Of a stretch of 53,559 nucleotides of DNA, positions 20,201 to 28,710 are shown one piece after another. Each line of letters starts with the position of its first letter. The first letter of the stretch is position 1. A program made the position numbers and the translations under genes. The stretch is taken from NCBI GenBank assembly GCA_024681705.1, contig JAILAI010000265.1, forward strand, positions 1 to 53,559, written 5' to 3'. This DNA is from Prevotella sp. (GTDB lineage Bacteria > Bacteroidota > Bacteroidia > Bacteroidales > Bacteroidaceae). The notes below the pieces were generated by a model. That model searched no databases. It saw only the letters and a program-made list of their open reading frames with translations, and was not told where the DNA came from.

Positions 20201-20658
20201 AGGCCATCAACGAGTTCGGCGACGAGACATGGGTGGTCTATTCCGACGACAACTACAGCTATGTGCGCGAGGTGGTTCCGTCGAAAGAGTTCTTCCATCA
20301 GGACAGTGAGGAGGTCTATGTTCGCGCCGTTCCCATCTATCAGGAGTCGCTCAAACGCATCGAACACAAGAACGCGGTGACCTATATACATATTTTAAAT
20401 AAGGAAGGCACCTACTACAAAGCCACCTCGACAGTGGCAGGCGGACTGCGCGACGGCGACCTGTTGCTGGAAAACCACCAGGCGGGCGAGAACACTGCAG
20501 GAAAAGTGGTCGTGGCGCGCCCCAATCCCAAGGCCAACAACTTCCTCGTCCTCACATTCAATGTCGCGGCCGGCAGCCGTGGGGCTGAGACGTACCCTGT
20601 TTATTACACATACGAAGAAATGAGAAGACTGGAATCATCAATCGGTAAGAAGAAATGA
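17230..20658 (+). CDS. nSTAND-type NTPase with single TM helix and large extracytoplasmic YD-like/PDZ-like region
   Basis: NPWKGLDSYKESEKIYGRDEETEVLFSRI; Walker A GRSGIGKSS; Walker B LLVFDQFEE; charged helix then TM RRLVVAASAAILLFLLWAGYALLYLASY; then YDxxGxx-rich segments and GLRDGDLLLE near the C-terminus. Confidence 0.88.
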   Translation: MNNPWKGLDSYKESEKIYGRDEETEVLFSRIEYNVQTVVYGRSGIGKSSIINAGIFPKARRAGMMPVSIRLIHTTDTENPSDPYLAQIRRAIESELAQSGGKAEQLVEQCGTHEETLWEYLHRYRFFGADGMVLKPLLVFDQFEEIFTLEKDRQRVYDFFSQMGDLINEVRPPYLEQSERTTQQPLPTAAGGSIFGNIKGRMRKKGPEYLEESLFHIVFTLREDYLSYLERSTAHIPSLKLNRYSLQPINEEQAAEIIMKPVPGLVDKGVAELIIQKVTGEANVTIDGIPTLQVDSAILSLYLSRLYLKCSETGGKITRELVDRFSDNIIQDFYMESIAGLPDSIVEYLEDNLLNNDGRRENISVYNAMHVGHLSEQQLDLLASERKLLRRFAYGGDMRIEYIHDILCPVVQERRDYRSMLKRQEAERNKLLMEEKKKREEMEEKARREKEEMERQAQRLKRKNRRRLVVAASAAILLFLLWAGYALLYLASYSDSYGSFTWKNGWPVGVGKKLDGDEKKQMVVYYRLTREGIFKPGTLQRTEFTKVEVMNAKGKHTTNKFVASPLVALYESEGDDMKARAFALMQQKVARWEYTADNKGDLTRETAYDIDGNELYGIQFFRSGNQNIVDGQDVETTTAGDMQLWANYTDSEGKAMRVRDNGADRMRLTMKNGFITGYAFFSESGTPQQNGNRGQGVYGYRYKVNEDGCITKKVPVDVFNDDISSQAVSYTAFDEYGRWTKSSEGTARYDAKMVVYNMGAQCDTLRFDNGGRLVSRSAMTAGSRYQIYSYNDAQELNVRKDFTKKNGQWQLEESMETFFDQKTGKKQKVVTFNNDAPMKYKAEVYDYQGQKTIVTYYEGSTAEKIDQPSEKDDRKGGYHRLVKETATEKDMQKETLTYYDKDGKPCENREFFRQETFYNADQYPVRRVLYNSGGIYKTVLYEYDENGKMVAQSAMGVDNTPIRCSQWEMQGFSYYKLKFIQNFTGSNVAVKAINEFGDETWVVYSDDNYSYVREVVPSKEFFHQDSEEVYVRAVPIYQESLKRIEHKNAVTYIHILNKEGTYYKATSTVAGGLRDGDLLLENHQAGENTAGKVVVARPNPKANNFLVLTFNVAAGSRGAETYPVYYTYEEMRRLESSIGKKK

Positions 20659-23600
20659 AAAGCAAGATAAAAACCCTTCTGCTGGCCGCCATTTTGCTCC
20701 CTTCGGTGGTCTATGCACAGATAGAGAACGACAGTCCGCTGACAAAGCGCGAGGCGAGAAAGGCTGTTGGTGCGCAGCGAGCTGGCTTGTTCGGTTCTGA
20801 CAGCGATAAGAAGCCTGTCAGAAAGAAAGCACCTTCTGCCCGGCCAGTGCAGAAGCAAGGGGACAAGTTCAATGCAATGCGAGACAGTGTACTGCCACAT
20901 GTACAGACAAGAACTTTTCCCGATACAAAAGGATATGACTACCGATACTATGCCCATGTGACAAGGAAGCATGGCTGGTATGTGGGGGTTGGCGAGCCGC
21001 TCACCGAAGAGCATACCAAACATTTGATGTTGTACTATAAGCTATCAAGAAAAGGTAAGAGCGGGCCATGGACAATTCTGCAGGCCATGAACTCTTATGG
21101 AAAACTGAATGAAAGCAACAACGTGCTGCCTTATGTGGACTATTCGAGCCGACAAGCCAAAGACTGGGCTGACGACATCAGCTCCGTGTGTCAATGGGAG
21201 ACCATAGGCGACAATGGCATGGTGCTACAGGAAAACGCTTACGATGAGGAAGGCAGGCTCGTGTATTCGTTTATGCCCACGTCGGTGAGTGACAATCAGA
21301 TTGTCGGTCATTTCGTAGATAAATACGGCATGACAACAACCTTGAGAGACAATGACGACGATTCGCCAAGCTATATTATCATAACGTTAGATAAAAATGG
21401 CTTTGAATCCAGATTCGACTTTGTCGATGAGAGCGGCTACTATAAGCGGGATGCAAGCGGAAATGCGTTTGTCAACGTGAGAAAATATGATGAAAAAGGA
21501 AACGTCATGAGCGACACCTCGTGCGACATCATGGGCAATCCCGTCAACGACAGTTGGGGCAACAGCAGCTGGAAAGCTGAATATGACAAATGGGGAAACA
21601 CCATGTTAGTGGCCTATTTTGATGATAAGGGACAGTTGATGAGACTGCCATCAATAAAGACTTACGATGACGTCTTTATGAAATACTATGAGCGAGACAA
21701 GTGGGGAAGGGAGTTAAAGGAACGGTTTTTCAAGTTCAACGGTGACGGGGAACTGGTGCCAGACACGACCAGCTTGGGTGTTCACTGCCATGTTCATGAA
21801 TACAACGATAAGGGGAAAACGACACTCTATAGGATTGAAGGTCTTGACAAAAATGTGTTGATAAATGATAACTCAGGTGCCGCATTCAGCATCAGGGCCT
21901 ACGATGACGACGGGAATCAGACACTATTCGCTCGATACACAGCCGATTCGCTTTTGGTAAACGACAACGATGATGACTGTATTAGTAGGCACCGCTATGA
22001 AAATGGAATAATTGTAGAGAGCCTCTATTATTCAACCACCAACGGACGCGACTCCGTACTTAATTTCGTGTACACTTCGGACGGAAGGACAAAGATAAGG
22101 AAAAACATCGCAGAGGGCAGGATTAATGTGGAGAAATACGACGATAGAGGCAACCTCACGGAAGACGCGTATTATGACCTAGACATGAATCCGATAGAAA
22201 GAAACGGCTATTCAAAAAAGACTATCAATTATGAATACAGGCCCAAGTGGATGAGAACGGAGGAGAGATATGTGGATGCAGAAAACCATCCGGTTCTCCA
22301 TAATTCATGTAGTGTTCAGGTTATTGTGACGGATTCCGTTTCGAATATGAAGGAAGTCATTTCCTATGATGAGAACATGAAGGTGATAGAGCATAACCGT
22401 TCTCACTATGATGATGCTTTCGAGAAACAGCTGGACTATCAGTGCTTCACGGCTACCGGTGAGCCAGGCCGCACCATGCTTGATGGTGATTTCTTCTACA
22501 AAATAAAAGCTCAGCGAACCATCAAGGGAGGTATTGCGAACACCGTTGCTGTGAACGAGTTCGACGAGCCTTCATATATGATGGGTGGAGACTTGAACGA
22601 TATTAGATATGTCTATTACGACAACGTGCGCTATGATCCTTATTATTATGATGAGAAGGGAGACAGCATCGTAGACCCTAGCGGATTCAAACAACGTCAC
22701 TGCAAGGCATTTTGCGTGGAAATGCTCGATTCCACGGGAGGAGCCTGGAAACAGGGCCTTAGAAGTGGCGATCTGCTGCTGCAATATGGCGAGTGGACGT
22801 ATTACATCTCTAAGCGGTGGAGCGACCTTCATGAAGACTATCTTTGTTTGGCTACCATCAATAATGCTCCACGAATAAAGGAGGTGGTGGTGATGAGGCA
22901 CGATCCAGTGACGCGAACTAGCCGCGTGATACCAATGATGTTCGAAGAGGGTACCCCGCAGCAACTTGGCTTTGTGTATCATAAGATACTAATGACACCA
23001 AGGGAGGAAGAACGATACGACAGTGTGGCAAGGGCTTTCATTGAAGGACAGGGTTTGAGTATACGCGACTATGAATTGTCATATAAACTGTACAACGATT
23101 CTCTTGATGTCTGTGTGTTCAAGCCTTACCTCGTGGACATGAAAAACCAGAATGTGGCATCAAAGGGACTTCTGGAACAGGTTGCCATTGTCGGGGCAAA
23201 GGTGTACAGTGACGGTAAGTCGGCTCTCTATCTGCTGGGTGATACCATATCGCTGCTTGACATGATGAAAAATGGCGAGCGCGATTCGCTCACCATCTAT
23301 TATACCAATGACGGGCGTACTGTAAGGAGCATCACCATGGACGAAGAAGGCATTGCTGCCATGTTTTCTCTGAGTTCTTCTCCCGACAGGCTCTACGGAC
23401 ATCTCCGGGAAATGGCAGCCAAGATAGGCGAGGAGTATGCAGCGTCGGATGAGCCAAAGATGCAGATGGTTGACGTAATGCTGTCGCCACGGGAGGCGAT
23501 GGAAGCTATCGGAATGCTAATGCCAGACCAAGTGGAGCGAAGAAAGAATGGATTCAGCACCGAAGATATGGGTGACCACCCAGTGAAAGGCATCGGCGAC

Positions 23601-23879
23601 TGCATGATGCAACGACAGCAGAAGTATGATTTACCCCTTGAATCAGGCCTTTGCCTAATGAGCATCATCAGCCATATTGATCCAGAGGGTTATGAGTGCT
23701 ATGTAGATGACAACAAGAATAAGATGTTTTATAAGGTGAAGAAGGGAACCATCAAAGAGGTGGCTGTCGTCTGTCGCAGCGGACAAACGGTGTTTGCCAA
23801 TTGCCATATCAAGGCAGACGATTATGAGCCCGACTACCTATTGAAGGCATTCATGTCGTTGCTAAACGAAGATGAATAG
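20655..23879 (+). CDS. Secreted protein homologous to the extracytoplasmic region of the upstream NTPase, with PDZ-like segment
   Basis: Signal peptide MKSKIKTLLLAAILLPSVVYAQ; KHGWYVGVGEPL..LMLYYKLSRKGKSGPWTILQ matches KNGWPVGVGKKL..MVVYYRLTREGIFKPGTLQ of the NTPase; GLRSGDLLLQY; ATGA overlap with upstream gene. Confidence 0.85.
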   Translation: MKSKIKTLLLAAILLPSVVYAQIENDSPLTKREARKAVGAQRAGLFGSDSDKKPVRKKAPSARPVQKQGDKFNAMRDSVLPHVQTRTFPDTKGYDYRYYAHVTRKHGWYVGVGEPLTEEHTKHLMLYYKLSRKGKSGPWTILQAMNSYGKLNESNNVLPYVDYSSRQAKDWADDISSVCQWETIGDNGMVLQENAYDEEGRLVYSFMPTSVSDNQIVGHFVDKYGMTTTLRDNDDDSPSYIIITLDKNGFESRFDFVDESGYYKRDASGNAFVNVRKYDEKGNVMSDTSCDIMGNPVNDSWGNSSWKAEYDKWGNTMLVAYFDDKGQLMRLPSIKTYDDVFMKYYERDKWGRELKERFFKFNGDGELVPDTTSLGVHCHVHEYNDKGKTTLYRIEGLDKNVLINDNSGAAFSIRAYDDDGNQTLFARYTADSLLVNDNDDDCISRHRYENGIIVESLYYSTTNGRDSVLNFVYTSDGRTKIRKNIAEGRINVEKYDDRGNLTEDAYYDLDMNPIERNGYSKKTINYEYRPKWMRTEERYVDAENHPVLHNSCSVQVIVTDSVSNMKEVISYDENMKVIEHNRSHYDDAFEKQLDYQCFTATGEPGRTMLDGDFFYKIKAQRTIKGGIANTVAVNEFDEPSYMMGGDLNDIRYVYYDNVRYDPYYYDEKGDSIVDPSGFKQRHCKAFCVEMLDSTGGAWKQGLRSGDLLLQYGEWTYYISKRWSDLHEDYLCLATINNAPRIKEVVVMRHDPVTRTSRVIPMMFEEGTPQQLGFVYHKILMTPREEERYDSVARAFIEGQGLSIRDYELSYKLYNDSLDVCVFKPYLVDMKNQNVASKGLLEQVAIVGAKVYSDGKSALYLLGDTISLLDMMKNGERDSLTIYYTNDGRTVRSITMDEEGIAAMFSLSSSPDRLYGHLREMAAKIGEEYAASDEPKMQMVDVMLSPREAMEAIGMLMPDQVERRKNGFSTEDMGDHPVKGIGDCMMQRQQKYDLPLESGLCLMSIISHIDPEGYECYVDDNKNKMFYKVKKGTIKEVAVVCRSGQTVFANCHIKADDYEPDYLLKAFMSLLNEDE

Positions 23880-23902
23880 CCCTTTTTCCAACGAAAGGAA
23901 AA

Positions 23903-23944
23903 CGAAAGCCGCTGCCCTTTAATCGGAGAGGGCAGCGGCTTTCG
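23903..23944. terminator. Strong hairpin between convergent operon and DUF349 gene
   Basis: cgaaagccgctgccc tttaatcggaga gggcagcggctttcg. Confidence 0.88.
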
Positions 23945-23960
23945 CTTTTATAATGGCCGT

Positions 23961-25850
23961 TTATTCTTCGCTTTCCTTGTTCTCAGCGTCGATGGCCTTG
24001 ATTTTCTGGCGTACCAGCTCGCAATCGTCCTTGAGCTTCTGCACCTTGCGGTTCATCTCGTCGATGAGCGAGTTGCCCTTCTTTGAAGCGGCATTCAGGA
24101 AACCGAGGTTGTTCTCGTATGTCTGAATCTCCTGTTTCATCGCCTCGTAGCGGCGCATCAGTCTTGAACGCTCGTTGTCGAGTGCGTCGCCACCACGCTC
24201 TGCCATCGACTTCAGGTTGCTTCTGAAGTTGTCGAGACGGCGGCGGGCGATGCTCACGTTGAGTTCTTTGTAGAGCTTGTCGAGCACCTCGTGGTATTCT
24301 TTATAGAGTTTATCCTTCTCCCTGAAGGGTACGTGACCGATCGACTGGTACTTCTCTACGAGTTCCTGCACCTTCTCTTGCACGTTTTCGCCAGCCTCTT
24401 CGGCTACGGCTTTCAGCTTTGCGATGATGTCGCGCTTCTGTGCCAGGTTTTCCTTTTCGGCGTTGCGTGTGCCGGCATTGGCGGCATTGCGGGCCTCGAA
24501 GAACTTGTTGCAGGCGCCGAGGAAGTCGTTCCAGAGCTGGTCTCCCAATTTCTTGGGCACCATGCCGATGGTCTTCCACTCCTTCTGCAGGGCGATGAGC
24601 TTGTCGCTTGTCGCTTTCCACTCGGTGCTGTCCTGCAAAGCCTTTGCCTGTTCTACCAAAGCGCGCTTCTTGTCAGCGTTCTCGGCGAACTTCGTCTTCA
24701 TGTCCTTGAAGTATTCAGCTTTGCGACCGAAAAAGTCGTCGCAAGCGGCGCGGAAGCGCTCGAATATCTTCACGTTCATCTTCTGCGGAGCAAAACCGAT
24801 GGTCTTCCATTCGGCCTGCACGGCGATGATTTCGCGTGTGTGGCGCTCCCAGTCGGCAGAGCCTTTGTTCTCTTCCTTGGCGATGGCTTCCACCTTCTCG
24901 CACAGGGCCGTCTTCTTCTGCAGGTTCTCCTCCTCACGACTACGAAGGTCGTCGAAGTGCTGCTGATGTTTCTTGTTGATAACGGTGGAGGCAGCCTTGA
25001 ATCGTGCCCATACCTCTTCGCGCAAATCCTTCGCCACAGGACCTGTCTCGCGGAATTCCTGATGAAGTTTCTGAAGCTGGTGGAAGGCGCTGATGACGTC
25101 GCTCTCCTCGTCGAGCTTCTCTGCGGCCTCACAAAGGCGGGTCTTGATCTCCAGGTTCTTCTTGAAGTCGTATTCGCGAGCCTCGCTATTCAGCTTGAGC
25201 AGGTCGTAGAACTGCTCTACGTAGAGCTGGTAGTTGCGCCACAACTCGTTAGCTTTCTCTGCGGGAACGGCTTTTATCTCTTTCCATTCCTGCTGGAGCT
25301 TCTTGAATTCCTGGAACGATTTGTTGGCCTCTTCGGGCGAAGTGGCCATATTCTTTATCTTCTCGATGATGTCGAGTTTTCTCTTCAGGTTCTCCTGTTT
25401 TTCGGCTTCTTGCTCGAGGAACACCTTTGCGCGGCGCTCCTTGATGATGCCCATTTCTGCCTTGAACGTCTCTTCGTCCTCGTCGGGCAGCACGGTGTAT
25501 TTCTCTGGGTCGCCTCCTGCATCGAGGTAGGCCTTCTGTGCTGCATCGCGCTCAGCGAAATGCATCTTGTAGAAGATGGTCTTTAGGGAATCCACTTCCT
25601 CTTTCGAGGGTGTTTCATCTCCGTGAGCCAACTCTTTGAGTCTTTCCACCACTTCCTGCTTGTTGGCAAAGACGCGTTGGTTCGTCTCTTCGGCCTGTTC
25701 GGGTTCGTTGTCGGTTGCGGGTTCGCTGCTTTCGGCAGCTACTTCGCTGGATTCCTGTTCAGCAGCAGGTTCGTTAGCTGCTGTTTCTTCTACTTGGTTT
25801 TTTTCCAACTGTTCCTCTTGTTCGAGGACATTTTCTTGAGAGTCCATCAT
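23961..25850 (-). CDS. DUF349 domain-containing protein
   Basis: Repeated segments LQKEWKTIGMVPKK, VQAEWKTIGFAPQK, LQQEWKEIKAVPAEK, VEKYQSIGHVPFREKDKLYKEY with acidic N-terminus. Confidence 0.9.
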   Translation of the reverse strand: MMDSQENVLEQEEQLEKNQVEETAANEPAAEQESSEVAAESSEPATDNEPEQAEETNQRVFANKQEVVERLKELAHGDETPSKEEVDSLKTIFYKMHFAERDAAQKAYLDAGGDPEKYTVLPDEDEETFKAEMGIIKERRAKVFLEQEAEKQENLKRKLDIIEKIKNMATSPEEANKSFQEFKKLQQEWKEIKAVPAEKANELWRNYQLYVEQFYDLLKLNSEAREYDFKKNLEIKTRLCEAAEKLDEESDVISAFHQLQKLHQEFRETGPVAKDLREEVWARFKAASTVINKKHQQHFDDLRSREEENLQKKTALCEKVEAIAKEENKGSADWERHTREIIAVQAEWKTIGFAPQKMNVKIFERFRAACDDFFGRKAEYFKDMKTKFAENADKKRALVEQAKALQDSTEWKATSDKLIALQKEWKTIGMVPKKLGDQLWNDFLGACNKFFEARNAANAGTRNAEKENLAQKRDIIAKLKAVAEEAGENVQEKVQELVEKYQSIGHVPFREKDKLYKEYHEVLDKLYKELNVSIARRRLDNFRSNLKSMAERGGDALDNERSRLMRRYEAMKQEIQTYENNLGFLNAASKKGNSLIDEMNRKVQKLKDDCELVRQKIKAIDAENKESEE

Positions 25851-25957
25851 TTGGTTTAATGATAATTAGTTCGTAAATCAAGGTTTATGAGGGTGCAAAC
25901 TTACTTAAAAAAATTGAAAGTTCCTAATTTTCCGCCGTTTTTTTTACACTTTGAGGC

Positions 25958-26884
25958 TCAAATGAGTCTTTTTGCGCGCAAAAAGAGCCAAGTGAGAGCA
26001 CTTCCACCAATGGAAATAATCAATGCGACGATGAAGCCGAACGGACTGTTCTCCATTCCGTTGATGAGATTCATGCCAAACAATCCCGCCACGAGGGTTG
26101 GGAACATCATCACGATGGTCACTACGGTGAGCGTACGCATCACGATGTTCATGTTGTTGTTGATGATGCTTTGGTAGGTGTCCATCGTCGATTCCAGAAT
26201 GTTGGAGTAGATGCTCGTGGTTTCGCGGGCCTGCGTCATCTCGATGTTGACGTCCTCGATGAGGTCGGCGTCGAGTTCGTCCACCTGAAGCTTGAACTTC
26301 AGTTTGGCCAACAGGTTCTCGTTACCACGAATAGAGGTCTGGAAATAGGTGAGTGAGTCTTGTAGACGAGAAAGTCCGATGAGGCTTTCGTTGTCCACAT
26401 TGTGATCGAGATCTCGCTTGGCCTTGTCGATGAGCAGGCTGATTTGCTTGAGTCGTTTCAGATACCACACCGCCGACGACAGGAAAAGACGGAAGATCAT
26501 ATCGACATAGTCGGTGAATCCCTCGCCGCGTTTCTGCTGGAAGCTCACGAAGTCGATCATCATGTTCGTCTCGTAATAGCACACGGTGATGGTGACATCG
26601 CGCTTGTGGATAATGCCCAACGGCACGGTGGTATAGGGAGTTCGCGAGCGGATTTCCTTCACATAGGGGATGCGCAGGATGATAAGCATCCAGCCGTCAT
26701 CGTACTCATAGCGGGCACGCTCGTCGGTATCGCTGATGTCGCTAAAGAAATAGTCGGGAATCTGGAAGCGTTCCTCCAGTTCCTGCTGGTCGTCGTCGGT
26801 TGGACACGTCACCTGTATCCAACAATTTGATTCCCATTCGGGGATTGTCCGCAAGCCTTTGCTTGTGTTCCAATAAGTCTTCAT
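25958..26884 (-). CDS. corA: CorA family magnesium/divalent cation transporter
   Basis: C-terminal MNIVMRTLTVVTIVMMFPTLVAGLFGMNLINGMENSPFGFIVALIISIGGSALTWLFLRAKRLI, with GMN motif. Start at MKTYWNTSKG. Confidence 0.92.
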   Translation of the reverse strand: MKTYWNTSKGLRTIPEWESNCWIQVTCPTDDDQQELEERFQIPDYFFSDISDTDERARYEYDDGWMLIILRIPYVKEIRSRTPYTTVPLGIIHKRDVTITVCYYETNMMIDFVSFQQKRGEGFTDYVDMIFRLFLSSAVWYLKRLKQISLLIDKAKRDLDHNVDNESLIGLSRLQDSLTYFQTSIRGNENLLAKLKFKLQVDELDADLIEDVNIEMTQARETTSIYSNILESTMDTYQSIINNNMNIVMRTLTVVTIVMMFPTLVAGLFGMNLINGMENSPFGFIVALIISIGGSALTWLFLRAKRLI

Positions 26885-27056
26885 TGTTGCTAATCCTCCA
26901 AAGATTAAAAGATGAATACTAAAAACCATCTCCGCGAGGATTAGCGCCCTAGGCACCTCATCCTCACGCGTTCACTTGATAAGTTTCCGCCGGATAATCG
27001 TCCATTTCTTGAATATTATTTTGGTTTAACGGGTGCAAAGATACGAAAAAAAAATT

Positions 27057-27093
27057 GTCTGCCATCAGTTTTTCGGGAAAAATGATGGCAGAC
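27057..27093. terminator. Hairpin downstream of pepD
   Basis: TGTCTGCCATCA gtttttcgggaaaaa TGATGGCAGACA perfect stem. Confidence 0.8.
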
Positions 27094-27222
27094 ATCAAAG
27101 AAAATAACCGTTAGTCGGCTCACAAACGATGTCTTCAGGGTCTGTTTCGGGCGATTAAGAGCGTCAGCGGGTTATTCGACCGGCGCCAAACGCGACGTGC
27201 AAACGCCTGTAGACATTGAGTG

Positions 27223-28671
27223 TTATACGTCGGCCAGCGTCTTCTTCAGCAGTTGCCAGAAGGGCTCAACGGTCTCGATGAGGGCACGCTCCGTAGTGGT
27301 GTGGGGCGACTTCATGGTCGGACCGAGCGACACAACGTCGAGATGCGGATACTTGCCAAGGATGACAGAGCATTCCAATCCCGCATGATCGACCTGGATG
27401 ATGCCGTCTTCGCCGAACAGCTCCTTGTATTCCTTGAGCAGCAGGTGAAGCACTTCCGACTCGGGATTGGGGTCCCATCCGCCGTAGCTACCGGCGGTTT
27501 CGACCTTCATTCCGGCCATGTTGAAGCAGCTCTCCAGCATCTTCACGATGTAGTCCTTCATGTCTTCGCGACTCGAACGGGCGAGAATCTTCAGCGCGGC
27601 CTTACCGTTCTCGATGTCGATGATGGCAAGATTCGACGATGTCTCCACCACGCTTGGGTAGCTGGGAATCATGCGCACCACACCATCGTGGCAGGCATAG
27701 ATGGCATTGACGAGGTTGTCCTGAATCTCGACCGGCACTTCGGTCTTGGGCGCCTCCACCTCTTCGGCGAAGAATTCGATGCCGCTCTCGATGTTCTTGT
27801 ATTCGTCGGCGAAGTCAGCCTTCCAATCGTCCACCAGTTCTTTCAGTGCTTCCACATTGTCCTTCGGCAATGTGATGACCACTTCAGCCTTGAACGGGAT
27901 TGCATTGCGCATGTTTCCACCGTGCCAGCTGGCCAGACGAGCATCCAGTTCTTCGATGGCCTCGCGAACGAAGCGCACCATCATCTTGTTGGCATTGCCT
28001 CGTCCCTCGTGGATTTCTAGCCCTGAATGACCTCCGCGCAGACCTTTCAGCGTCACGCGCATGGCCGTGTCTTCGGGGTCGGTTTCCACCTCTTTATATT
28101 CCATTGTGGCGGTAACGTCGATGCCACCTGCCGAACCAATTACGAACTTTCCCCATGTCTCGGAGTCGAGATTCAGCAGGATGTCGCCGTTCAGCTCGCC
28201 TTCGGGCAGATCGTTGGCGCCATACATGCCCGTCTCTTCGTCGGCGGTGATGAGCGCTTCCACCGGACCGTGCACCAGCGTCTTGTCTTCCATCACGGCC
28301 AGGATGGCGGCTACGCCCAGACCGTTGTCTGCACCGAGCGTGGTACCTTTGGCCTTCACCCATTCGCCATCGATCCAAGTCTCAATGGGATCGGTCTCGA
28401 AGTTGTGCTTCGATTCGGGTGTCTTCTGCGGTACCATGTCCATGTGGGCCTGCAATATCACACCTTTCTTTCCCTCCATACCAGGACTTGCGGGCTTGCG
28501 CATCACGATGTTGTTGCCAGCATCCTTGAAAGCCTCTACACCAGCTTTCTGAGCGAAGTCGAGCAAGAATTGCTGAACCTTCTCTAAATGTCCGCTTGGG
28601 CGGGGTACTTGTGTCAGTGCATCGAAGTTTTTCCAGATGCACTCGGGTTTCAGATTTCTAATTTCATGCAT
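27223..28671 (-). CDS. pepD: Aminoacyl-histidine dipeptidase (peptidase D, M20 family)
   Basis: VILQAHMDMVPQK..GTTLGADNGLGVAAILAVMED..LITADEETGMYGANDL. Confidence 0.95.
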   Translation of the reverse strand: MHEIRNLKPECIWKNFDALTQVPRPSGHLEKVQQFLLDFAQKAGVEAFKDAGNNIVMRKPASPGMEGKKGVILQAHMDMVPQKTPESKHNFETDPIETWIDGEWVKAKGTTLGADNGLGVAAILAVMEDKTLVHGPVEALITADEETGMYGANDLPEGELNGDILLNLDSETWGKFVIGSAGGIDVTATMEYKEVETDPEDTAMRVTLKGLRGGHSGLEIHEGRGNANKMMVRFVREAIEELDARLASWHGGNMRNAIPFKAEVVITLPKDNVEALKELVDDWKADFADEYKNIESGIEFFAEEVEAPKTEVPVEIQDNLVNAIYACHDGVVRMIPSYPSVVETSSNLAIIDIENGKAALKILARSSREDMKDYIVKMLESCFNMAGMKVETAGSYGGWDPNPESEVLHLLLKEYKELFGEDGIIQVDHAGLECSVILGKYPHLDVVSLGPTMKSPHTTTERALIETVEPFWQLLKKTLADV

Positions 28672-28710
28672 AGTTGTAGGTTTTTTTTATTTATGAGTGT
28701 TTGAAAATTA

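Noticed and set aside
18724-20391. 555-aa minus-strand ORF antisense to the NTPase gene
   Set aside because: Composition artefact of G/C-ending codons on the opposite strand; no recognisable domain and fully overlaps a well-supported CDS.
15397-23960. tRNA-Gln-flanked genomic island with att sites
   Set aside because: No integrase or transposase and no second copy of the tRNA 3' end (TTCGAGTCCGGGTACCCC) seen at the far end.
24291-25586. 431-aa + strand ORF opposite the DUF349 gene
   Set aside because: Leu/Val/Phe-rich translation typical of the reverse of Lys/Glu-rich coding sequence; not a real membrane protein.
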